42,257 bases of DNA from Streptosporangiaceae bacterium (GTDB lineage: Bacteria; Actinomycetota; Actinomycetes; Streptosporangiales; Streptosporangiaceae). The translations under genes were made by a program, and so were the position numbers. The stretch is taken from contig JAICWX010000038.1 of NCBI GenBank assembly GCA_025934635.1, positions 1 through 42,257 on the forward strand. The letters are read 5' to 3'. Below the pieces are notes generated by a model. That model had not been told where the DNA came from, ran no database searches, and worked only from the letters and a program-made list of their open reading frames with translations. This document shows, in pieces, positions 14,616-21,779 of the stretch. The stretch's first letter is position 1. Every line of letters begins with the position of its first letter.

Positions 14616-14704
14616 ATACCCCGGCCGGGTTTATCGGAATACCCCGAAGGGGTTTACCGAATACCCGGCCCGGGTCTTTTCAATACCCGGATCCGTCTTT
14701 TATC
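14616..14704. promoter_or_regulatory. Four tandem CsoR-operator-like palindromes
   Basis: Four units start at 14616, 14639, 14661 and 14683 (spacing 23, 22, 22 bp). Each opens with ATACCC and has a complementary GGG(G)T half; unit 2 is ATACCCCGAAGGGGTTTA. A/T-flanked CCC(C)/GGG(G) dyads are typical CsoR binding sites. Units 3 and 4 run into CTTTT, so a terminator for the DUF899 gene is an alternative or additional role. The 22-bp period (two helical turns) would place bound repressors on one face of the DNA, just upstream of the membrane-protein operon at 14747. Confidence 0.7.
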
Positions 14705-14746
14705 GTCTTATCGGTCCCTGGAAAGGGCCGGAGGGGAAAACAGGGG

Positions 14747-15715
14747 ATGAGCGAGAGCCTGGCGGTCGGCCGCACCGTTCCGCATGCCCGGGCGGCGGCC
14801 CTGGCACCACCGCTGGACGGCCGGCGCAAGCTGCAACTGGCTCTGGGCGGCATCTGGCTGCTCGACGGCATCCTGCAGTTCCAGCCGTCCATGTTCACCA
14901 AGGCGTTTCCGGCGATGCTGGCGGGGACCGCGGACGGGAACCCGGCCTTCGTGGCCAGCCCCATCACCTGGTCGGCCACCCTCATCACGCACCACCTGGT
15001 CGTGCTGAACGCCATCTTCGCCACCATCCAGGTGGTCCTGGGGCTGGGGATCGCGTGGCGGCCCACGCTCCGGCTGGCGCTGGCCGCGTCGGTGCTGTGG
15101 TCGCTGGCGGTGTGGTTTCTCGGCGAGGGCCTGGGCGGCGTGTTGGCGGGTACGGCCAGCCTGACCGACGGCGCCCCCGGCGCGGTGGTCCTCTACGCGC
15201 TGCTCGCGGTGCTCCTGTGGCCAGCCGAGCGCCCGGCCCGCTTCGTCGCCGGCCGCGCCGTCGGCGAAAAAGCGGCCCTGGTCCTGTGGACGGTGCTCTG
15301 GGCCAGCATGGCGTTCTTCGCGCTCCAGCCCGGCTACCGCACCCCCAACGGCCTCAGCGATGAGATCAAGGAGATGGCCGACGGGCAGCCCGGCTGGCTG
15401 GCCTGGCCGGTGTCGCACCTGGCGACCCTGATGGCCGGGCCGGGCCTGCTCGCCGCGAGCCTGCTGGCGGCCGCGTTCACCATCACCGCGTTCGGTCTCT
15501 GGCTCCCGGCCAGAGCGGCCACGGCGGCCCGGGTCACCATCGTCCTGGCTCTCGTGCTGGCCGTGTTCCTGTGGCTGGCCCAGGGCCTCGGCGCCGTCTT
15601 CACCGGCGGCAGCACCGACCCCAACTCCGGCCCGCTGCTGATCCTGCTGGCCCTGGCCTACTGGCCCGCCGCCCGGGCCAGGCCCGAACCCGAACCCGAA
15701 GCCGAAGGAGCCTGA
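14747..15715 (+). CDS. multi-pass membrane protein, DoxX-like
   Basis: A 322-residue polytopic protein. After a cytoplasmic N-terminus, GGIWLLDGILQFQPSMF begins the first helix, and about eight hydrophobic segments follow, with a conserved-looking loop QPGYRTPNGLSDEIKEMADGQPGWLAWPVSHLATLM. It resembles DoxX-like actinobacterial membrane proteins found next to DUF5134 genes. The C-terminus is an acidic Pro-Glu repeat (EPEPEPEAEGA). It is followed after 1 nt by the DUF5134 gene and preceded by four CsoR-like palindromes, so a role in copper handling or the envelope response to copper is suggested by context alone. Confidence 0.75.
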   Translation: MSESLAVGRTVPHARAAALAPPLDGRRKLQLALGGIWLLDGILQFQPSMFTKAFPAMLAGTADGNPAFVASPITWSATLITHHLVVLNAIFATIQVVLGLGIAWRPTLRLALAASVLWSLAVWFLGEGLGGVLAGTASLTDGAPGAVVLYALLAVLLWPAERPARFVAGRAVGEKAALVLWTVLWASMAFFALQPGYRTPNGLSDEIKEMADGQPGWLAWPVSHLATLMAGPGLLAASLLAAAFTITAFGLWLPARAATAARVTIVLALVLAVFLWLAQGLGAVFTGGSTDPNSGPLLILLALAYWPAARARPEPEPEAEGA

Positions 15716-15716
15716 C

Positions 15717-16367
15717 ATGTCCGGTCCCGGCTGGCTCACCGGCCTGCTCACGGCCGTGATGCTCACGGTCGCCGCCTACAACGCGACCCGCCTGGTCGCC
15801 GCGCGCCGCTGGGGCCGCGCGGCCGAACTCGACGCCGACGGCACCCACGTCGTCATGGGCGTGGCCATGGCCGGGATGCTCACGCCCGCCCTCAGCTTCG
15901 CCCCCAAGCCCCTGTGGCTGACGGTCTTCGCCGCCGCCGGGGCGTGGTTCGGCGGCCAGTTCCTGCGCACCCGCCGCGGCCAGGCCGCGGGCCCGTGGCG
16001 CTGCCCGCACCCGCTGCCGCACCTGATCGAGTGCGGCGCCATGGTCTTCATGGTCGCCCTGCCCGCCACCGCGGCGGCCGCCACCGCCACGGCCGGCGTC
16101 GGGATGGGCGGGATGGGCACCGCCCTGACCGGCGCCGCCGCCCGGTTCTCCCCGCTGACCCTGCTGCTGGCCGCCTTCATGGTCGGCTACGTGATGTGGC
16201 TCGGCAACAACCTGTCTGCCCTCGCCCCGGCTACCGCTGCCGGCTCGACAGCCACCGGCACCGTCACCGCCGGCACCGGCACCGGCTACCTGGCCCCCCG
16301 GTGCGCCGCCTGCTGCAAGATCGCGATGGGCGTCACCATGGGCTACATGCTGATCATGCTGCTGTAG
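15717..16367 (+). CDS. DUF5134 membrane protein, Met/Cys-containing
   Basis: A 216-residue protein with about five to six membrane segments, matching DUF5134: it starts with a helix GLLTAVMLTVAAYNATRLV and then has DGTHVVMGVAMAGMLTPAL. Met, His and Cys cluster on or near helices: HVVMGVAMAGM, PHPLPHLIECGAMVFM, GVGMGGMG and CAACCKIAMGVTMGYMLIM. These are plausible soft-metal ligands, as in copper transport proteins. The ATG is 1 nt after the stop of the preceding gene, so both are one operon. Direct evidence for copper transport is lacking; metal-related function is inferred from ligand density, the CsoR-like operators and nearby copZ/copA. Confidence 0.8.
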   Translation: MSGPGWLTGLLTAVMLTVAAYNATRLVAARRWGRAAELDADGTHVVMGVAMAGMLTPALSFAPKPLWLTVFAAAGAWFGGQFLRTRRGQAAGPWRCPHPLPHLIECGAMVFMVALPATAAAATATAGVGMGGMGTALTGAAARFSPLTLLLAAFMVGYVMWLGNNLSALAPATAAGSTATGTVTAGTGTGYLAPRCAACCKIAMGVTMGYMLIMLL

Positions 16368-16537
16368 TACCGTCAGGAGCAGGCGACCGTCCGCGCCCAA
16401 CCTCCGGTGACCCGCCCCAGCCGGGTCTTCCGACGGAGGCAAAGGGAGGCCCACCTCTCGGCCGGGGCGTCATTCGTCGATCGTGCGCCCGCCGCCGTGA
16501 TCGCTGGGGATCCGCGGCCGGGACGCGGGAGACGACC

Positions 16538-17653
16538 ATGACCAGGCAGGCGGATTTCAAGCGGCGCGTGCGCGCCCGGATGGCCAGGACCGGCGAGTCC
16601 TACGCGACCGCCCGTGCCCGGCTCCTCGCCGACCATCCAGGGATGACGCCGGACAACGCCGCGCTCGACTGGATGCTCGACGCGCTGCACATCAGCAACG
16701 GCGACGCCACCGACGTGCCCGGGACCGGGCTCGCGCGGCGCGTCGTCTACTGGCGCGACATCTTGCACGAAGGACCGGTGCCCGCCGTCGGGCCGGCCGA
16801 GCTGCGCCGGATCCGGGTCAGCTACCTGGCCGATGACCAGGACGTCGAGTCGGCCACGGCGCTGCGCCAGTTCACCGAGCGGGACGAGGCCCTCGCGGCC
16901 GGCCGCGACGGGGAGTACGTGCTGTGGTTCGAGGCCGACCTGTACGACCAGCTCCAGCTCACCGAGATCCTCGCCCGGCTGGCCGACCTGGGCGTTCCGG
17001 CGGAGCGCGTCACCTTGATCTGCATCGGCGAGCACCCGGGCATCGCCCGCTTCGGCGGCCTCGGGGAGCTGACCGCCGGGCAGCTGCGCGAGCTGCCGCA
17101 TACCAACGCGTGCGCGCGGCTCACCCCGGCCGCGCTGGAGCTGGCCACCCGCGCGTGGGCGGCCTTCCGCGCCCCCGACCCCGCGGGCCTGGCCGCCATC
17201 GCCGCCGCGCGGCTCGGTGAGCTGCGGTTCCTGGGTGAGGCGTTCGACCGGCTCAGCCGGGAGTACCCGGCCACCCGGGACGGCCTGTCGCTGACCGAGC
17301 GGCGGGTACTGGCCGCCGTCGCCGACGGCGCGCCCGACGCCGGCACCGCCTTCGTGCGGGCCCAGACGCGGGAAACACGGCCGTATCTGGGCGACTCCAC
17401 GTGCTTCGCCCGGATGAGCCGGCTAGCACAAGGACCGCACCCGCTGCTCCGCCTCGACCCGCCCGGCCGCCCGGTGCAGCGGACCACCGGCGTGCAGCTG
17501 ACCGGCACCGGGGCGCAAATCCTGGCCGGCCAGGCCGACCAGGTCACCCGAAACGGCATCGACCGCTGGATCGGCGGCGTCCACCTCGAGGGTCACCAGG
17601 TGCCATGGCGCTGGGACGACGGCACCGAGACCATCACCGGGCTAGCCGGCTAG
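16538..17653 (+). CDS. DUF1835 domain protein
   Basis: The ATG at 16538 gives 371 residues; the frame is open far upstream but that part overlaps the DUF5134 gene. A short N-terminal helical stretch (ARMARTGESYATARARLLADHPG) is followed at about residue 48 by the DUF1835 domain: LHISNGDATDV..., VVYWRDILHEGPVP, EYVLWFEADLYDQLQLTEILARL and CIGEHPGIARFGGLGELTAGQL. The C-terminal part resembles the DUF3658-like companion domain (LSLTERRVLAAVADG...). Function is unknown in the family. It ends in a 12-bp convergent overlap with copZ. The 170 bp before it hold no clear promoter. Confidence 0.85.
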   Translation: MTRQADFKRRVRARMARTGESYATARARLLADHPGMTPDNAALDWMLDALHISNGDATDVPGTGLARRVVYWRDILHEGPVPAVGPAELRRIRVSYLADDQDVESATALRQFTERDEALAAGRDGEYVLWFEADLYDQLQLTEILARLADLGVPAERVTLICIGEHPGIARFGGLGELTAGQLRELPHTNACARLTPAALELATRAWAAFRAPDPAGLAAIAAARLGELRFLGEAFDRLSREYPATRDGLSLTERRVLAAVADGAPDAGTAFVRAQTRETRPYLGDSTCFARMSRLAQGPHPLLRLDPPGRPVQRTTGVQLTGTGAQILAGQADQVTRNGIDRWIGGVHLEGHQVPWRWDDGTETITGLAG

Positions 17654-17848
17654 CTCGTAGCCGGCCTCCGTGATCGCCGCGCGCAGGGCGTCCTGCCCGG
17701 GCACCGGCGAGCCGGTGATCACGACCTGGCCGGCCGCCACGTCGACGTCCACCGCGGTCACCCCCGGCAGCGCGCCGACCTCTTCACGCACCGCGCGGGC
17801 GCAGTGATCGCAGGTCATGCCGGTGACGAGAATCTCCAGGGTGTCCAC
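17642..17848 (-). CDS. copZ: heavy-metal-associated (CopZ-like) copper chaperone
   Basis: A 68-residue single HMA domain starting at GTG 17848. The metal-binding loop is GMTCDHC (Cys13 and Cys16 by position in the conserved loop), followed by the ferredoxin-like pattern AVREEVGALPGVTAVDVDVAAGQVVITG and the end AITEAGYEL. Such proteins carry Cu(I) to P-type ATPases such as the one at 19479. The gene is on the opposite strand from copA and is separated from it by a TnpB gene whose 3' end overlaps copZ by 34 bp. This suggests that the TnpB element landed between formerly adjacent copper genes. Confidence 0.93.
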   Translation of the reverse strand: MDTLEILVTGMTCDHCARAVREEVGALPGVTAVDVDVAAGQVVITGSPVPGQDALRAAITEAGYELAG

Positions 17849-19311
17849 AGCGGTGATCTTAGTGCGCCTGCCCGTAGGTTGGCCGGGGGGTTGTCCCGGG
17901 GCTTTGTTGCGGGCTCCTCGCGTTGCCGCGAGCGACTCCCTGTGGCCGCTGTCTGGCGGGGTGGGGGCGGGCCGGTGCCGGCCAGGTGCCTGCGGGGTGC
18001 GGGCCGTGATGGGGGCCTGCGCCGCGGGTCACGCCGCGCGGGGTGCACACCGGGGAGGTGGGCTCCGGCGCGACGGTGCGTGATCCCCGGCCCGGCTGGG
18101 ACGGCGGGGATGGTGCCGCTGCCAGGTTCCCTGGCGGCGATGCTGGCGGCCGCGACGAGGTCACGGTGCCCTGTCTGCCCGCAGTGCGGGCAGGCGAAGT
18201 TCCGGCCGCCGGGCCTGGGTACCCGCCGGGCGCAGCGCGGGCAGGTGGAGGACGTGCCCCGCTCGTCGACCAGGTGCACGGTGATCCCGGCGGCCCCGGC
18301 CTTGTCGGACAGGGCGCGGATCAGGTGCCCGACCCGCCAGTCCCGGGTCCGCTGGCTGTGCCGCCGTCCTGCCTTGAGGTGCAGGACGCCGCGGGGATCC
18401 CCGACCGCCAGGACGCCGATCCGGTTGCCCACGGCCCAGGTGATGACCTCCTTGGCGGCCTCGTGCTGGGCCTGGCGGACCCGCCGCACGTGCCGGGCCT
18501 GCGTCTTGCGCTCGCTGCGGCGGTGCTTGCGCCACCGCCGCGACCCCCGCTGCCCGGGTTTCCGCGCCCGCCCGGCCGCAGCCCGGGTGCGGCCCTTGCG
18601 GTCGCGCAGGTGCTGCCGGCACTCCGCCCGGATCGCCCGCCCGGACACCAGCAGCCCCTGCCCCTCCGGTCCTGCGGCGGCATAGGGATGGATGATGCCC
18701 AGATCGACCCCGGCGGTCCTGGCCGGGTCAGGGCCCTGCCCGGGCGGGTACTCCGCGACCGGGACCTCCGCGGTCACGTCCGCGTACAGCCGCCCCGCGT
18801 CATATCCCAGCGTCACCGACCGGACCTGCCCGGCCGGGTAGGGGATGTCCCGGTCCAGCCGGATGGCCAGCGGCGGGCAGCCCCTCGCCACCGGGATCAC
18901 CAGCACCCGCCCGTCGAGCCGGAACGTGCCGTGATACCAGCGGACCGGCACCAGGCCGCGCCTTCGCCGCGGGTAGCGGGCGGACGCGTCACCGTCCCGG
19001 CGGCGCCTGGCGGTCGCGAACCAGGCGTCGCTGTAGCGGCGCAGCACCGACCGGGCGCCCGCGCTATCCAGCTCCCCGAACGTGCCCGGCCCGGAAGCGG
19101 CCAGTTCCCGGCACAGCTCCCGGTACCCGGCCAGCGGCGGGTCCTGGCGGCGCCGCCGCCACGCGGCCAGTTCCAGGACGCAGCACCACACGTCGCCGGC
19201 CGACCGCAGCAGCCCGAACACCCGCTCACGCTGATGGCGGGTCACCCGCAGCCCGCACCGCGCGGTCCGGTGCACCACCCGCGGCGCTTCACGCTCACGC
19301 TTTCGAGGCAT
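17815..19311 (-). CDS. tnpB: TnpB-type RNA-guided nuclease homologue (solitary, RuvC-II Glu at shifted position)
   Basis: A 498-residue IS200/IS605-type TnpB with no tnpA nearby. RuvC-I Asp203 (AGVDLGIIHPY), an Arg/Lys-rich segment (about 240-285), zinc-ribbon cysteines 357, 360, 374 and 377 (TCPRC...CPHC) and RuvC-III Asp384 (GHRDLVAAASIA) are present. At RuvC-II, where TnpB normally has an EDL-like motif, the sequence reads VLAVGDPRG (Gly304, Asp305). A Glu occurs at 350 in VDERGTSSTCP and may serve instead. The last 100 residues are Pro/Arg-rich and overlap copZ; this DNA may mainly encode the guide RNA and element end rather than useful protein. Element boundaries are not visible. Confidence 0.88.
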   Translation of the reverse strand: MPRKREREAPRVVHRTARCGLRVTRHQRERVFGLLRSAGDVWCCVLELAAWRRRRQDPPLAGYRELCRELAASGPGTFGELDSAGARSVLRRYSDAWFATARRRRDGDASARYPRRRRGLVPVRWYHGTFRLDGRVLVIPVARGCPPLAIRLDRDIPYPAGQVRSVTLGYDAGRLYADVTAEVPVAEYPPGQGPDPARTAGVDLGIIHPYAAAGPEGQGLLVSGRAIRAECRQHLRDRKGRTRAAAGRARKPGQRGSRRWRKHRRSERKTQARHVRRVRQAQHEAAKEVITWAVGNRIGVLAVGDPRGVLHLKAGRRHSQRTRDWRVGHLIRALSDKAGAAGITVHLVDERGTSSTCPRCARRVPRPGGRNFACPHCGQTGHRDLVAAASIAAREPGSGTIPAVPAGPGITHRRAGAHLPGVHPARRDPRRRPPSRPAPRRHLAGTGPPPPRQTAATGSRSRQREEPATKPRDNPPANLRAGALRSPLWTPWRFSSPA

Positions 19312-19478
19312 AGGTTGATTAAACCGGAACGCACCGACAAAACAGCGAACGCCACCCCACGGCCAGCAAAAGACCAGTCCGCCTTCACGGCCCGCCGCGC
19401 CAGCCAGCCCAACCCCGACGAATTTACGGAAGCACCCACTTAGCGTGGATACTGGAACCCTTGCCGAGGGGGAGGGCG

Positions 19479-21761
19479 ATGGCGGTAACCACCGGGCCGG
19501 CCGAGACGACCGAGGCCGAGGCCACCCAGGTCGAGCTGGTCATCGGCGGCATGACCTGCGCCGCCTGCGCCGCCCGGGTGCAGGCCAAGCTGAACAAGCT
19601 GACCGGCGTCACCGCCTCCGTCAACCTTTCGACCGAACGGGCCTACGTCTCCGCCCCGCCCACCCTGCCCGTGGACGCGATCATCGGCGTAGTCCAGGCC
19701 ACCGGCTACACCGCCGAGCTGGCCCGCCCCGCTGAGCCAGACGCCGCGGACGGGCCGGACCGGGAAACCGCCGACGCCGCCGCGGTGCGGCGGCTGCGCC
19801 GCCGGCTGACGGTGGCGCTGGTGTTCTTCGTCCCGCTCACCGACCTGTCCATGATGCTGTCGATCTTCCCGTGGACCCGGTTCCCCGGCTGGCAGTGGGC
19901 GCTGGTCGCGCTGGCCGCGCCGGTCGCCTGCTGGGCGGCCTGGCCGTTCCACGCCGCCGCGCTGCGGCAGGCCCGGCACCTGTCGTCGTCGATGGACACG
20001 CTGGTGTCGCTGGGCATCCTGGCCGCCTGCGGCTGGTCGGTGTACGCGATGTTCGCGCTGGACCGCGGCCGCACCGGCCCGAGCGGCCTCGACAATCTGC
20101 TGCACGGCTCCGGCGGCGGCATCTACCTCGAGGTGGCCGCCTCGGTCACCACGTTCCTGCTGGCCGGGCGGCTGTACGAGGCCCGGGCCCGGCGCACCGC
20201 GGGCCGGGCCATGCGCGAGCTGGCCGCGGCCGGCGCCCGGGATGTCGCCGTCGTGACCGACGACGGCACGGAACTGCGGATTCCCGCGGACCAGCTCCAG
20301 CCCGGCCAGCGGTTCGCGGTCCGGCCGGGGGAGCGGATCGCCGCCGACGGCGAGGTGCTGGCCGGCCAGTCCGCGGTGGACCGCAGCGCCATGACCGGCG
20401 AGTCGGTCCCGGTCGACGCCGGCCCCGGCGACACCGTGACCGGCGGCACCATCGTGCTGACCGGCCGCCTGGTGGTCCGGGCGGACAAGGTCGGCGCCGA
20501 CACCCAGCTGGCGCACATGCTCAAGCTGGTCGAGCAGGCCCAGGCGGGCAAGGCCGGCATCCAGCGGCTGGCCGACCGGATCTGCGCCGTGTTCGTCCCG
20601 TCGGTGCTGGCCTGCTCGGCCCTGACGCTGGCGGGCTGGCTGCTGGCGGGCAGCGGGGCCGGGCACGCGGTCAGCGCGGCCCTGGCCGTGCTGATCATCG
20701 CCTGCCCCTGCGCGCTCGGCCTGGCCACCCCGGCCGCCCTGATCGTGGCGTCCGGGCGGGGCGCCCGGATGGGCATCTTCATCAAGGGCTACCAGGCCCT
20801 GGAGGCCTCCCGCGCCATCGACACGGTGGTCCTGGACAAGACCGGCACGGTCACCACCGGCCGGATGACCGTCGCCGCCACCGAACTGCTCCCCGGCGTC
20901 GACCGGGACGAGTTCCTGCGCTACGCGGGCTCGGTCGAGCAGGCCTCCGAGCACGCCGTGGCCGCCGCCATCACTGCCCTGGCGCGCTCCGAGACGGCCA
21001 CACTAACAACCGCAGGCGAGTTCGAGGCGCTTCCCGGCCTGGGCGCCCGCGGCTTCGTGGACGGCCGGGATGTCGTCATCGGCCGCTCCCGCCTGTTCAC
21101 CGACCGCGGCGTGACCATCGGTGAAAGCCTGTCCGCCTGGTGCCGGGCCCGCGAGGACGACGGCTGCACCACCGTGCTGGCCGCCTGGGACGACACGATC
21201 CGCGGCGCGTTCGCGGTCACCGACACGGTCAAGGACTCGGCCGCCGCCGCGGTCGCCCGGCTGCACGCCATGGGCCTGCGGCCGGTGCTGCTGACCGGCG
21301 ACAACGCGGCCACCGCACGGGCCGTGGGCGCCGCCACCGGCATCGGCGAGCTCCGCAGCGAAGCCCTCCCCGCGGATAAGGCGCAGGTCATCAGGGAGCT
21401 GGAGAACCAGGGTCGTTCGGTGGCCATGGTGGGGGACGGGGTGAACGACGGTCCGGCGCTCGCGGCCGCCCGCCTGGGACTGGCCCTCGGTTCGGGCACG
21501 GACGTCGCGATCGTCGCCGCCGACATGATCTTGCTCCGCGACGACCTGGACGCCGTCCCCGACGCGATCGCGCTGGCCCGGGCCGCGTTCCGGACCATCC
21601 GCGCCAACCTGGCCTGGGCCTTCTGCTACAACATTCTGGCCATCCCGCTGGCCGCCCTCGGCTTCGCCAACCCGCTGGTCGCCGCGGCCACCATGACCCT
21701 GTCCTCCGTCTTCGTGGTATGGAACAGCCTGCGCCTGCGGCGGTTCAAGCTGAGGTCCTAG
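19479..21761 (+). CDS. copA: Cu(I)-exporting P-type ATPase (P1B-1)
   Basis: The ATG at 19479 is preferred over TTG 19461 because GGAGG lies close upstream and the HMA domain follows soon; 760 residues. GMTCAAC (24-30) is the N-terminal metal domain. The membrane CPC is at 409-411, the phosphorylated Asp453 in DKTGT, the TGES actuator motif near 308, and GDGVNDGPALA closes the P-domain. YN and MTLSS in the last helices are the P1B-1 determinants for Cu(I). The nucleotide-binding His492 is in SEHA where most members have SEHP. The protein exports cytosolic Cu(I), fed by CopZ. No CsoR-like palindrome is seen directly upstream. Confidence 0.94.
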   Translation: MAVTTGPAETTEAEATQVELVIGGMTCAACAARVQAKLNKLTGVTASVNLSTERAYVSAPPTLPVDAIIGVVQATGYTAELARPAEPDAADGPDRETADAAAVRRLRRRLTVALVFFVPLTDLSMMLSIFPWTRFPGWQWALVALAAPVACWAAWPFHAAALRQARHLSSSMDTLVSLGILAACGWSVYAMFALDRGRTGPSGLDNLLHGSGGGIYLEVAASVTTFLLAGRLYEARARRTAGRAMRELAAAGARDVAVVTDDGTELRIPADQLQPGQRFAVRPGERIAADGEVLAGQSAVDRSAMTGESVPVDAGPGDTVTGGTIVLTGRLVVRADKVGADTQLAHMLKLVEQAQAGKAGIQRLADRICAVFVPSVLACSALTLAGWLLAGSGAGHAVSAALAVLIIACPCALGLATPAALIVASGRGARMGIFIKGYQALEASRAIDTVVLDKTGTVTTGRMTVAATELLPGVDRDEFLRYAGSVEQASEHAVAAAITALARSETATLTTAGEFEALPGLGARGFVDGRDVVIGRSRLFTDRGVTIGESLSAWCRAREDDGCTTVLAAWDDTIRGAFAVTDTVKDSAAAAVARLHAMGLRPVLLTGDNAATARAVGAATGIGELRSEALPADKAQVIRELENQGRSVAMVGDGVNDGPALAAARLGLALGSGTDVAIVAADMILLRDDLDAVPDAIALARAAFRTIRANLAWAFCYNILAIPLAALGFANPLVAAATMTLSSVFVVWNSLRLRRFKLRS

Positions 21762-21764
21762 GGA

Positions 21765-21779
21765 TAGTGTCTGGGCATG
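21765..21779 (+). promoter_or_regulatory. Leaderless -10 element, TAGTGT-CTGGGC-ATG
   Basis: TAGTGT (21765-21770) ends 6 nt before the ATG at 21777, and no Shine-Dalgarno is present. The six bases between box and start (CTGGGC) are identical to those before the VOC gene at 41797. Confidence 0.5.

Noticed and set aside
14613..14746. Reading the four palindromes simply as a rho-independent terminator
   Set aside because: Only units 3 and 4 end in T-runs; the repeated ATACCC starts and the 22-bp period are better explained as an operator array, though a dual role is not excluded.
16368..16537. Riboswitch-like region upstream of the DUF1835 gene
   Set aside because: Purine-rich boxes and short stems are present but no consensus of a known riboswitch class could be matched by eye.
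19290..19345. TTGAT near the tnpB start as the transposon-adjacent motif of an IS605-type left end
   Set aside because: TTGAT occurs on the strand opposite to the orientation needed for a left end upstream of this minus-strand tnpB, so no element boundary can be claimed.
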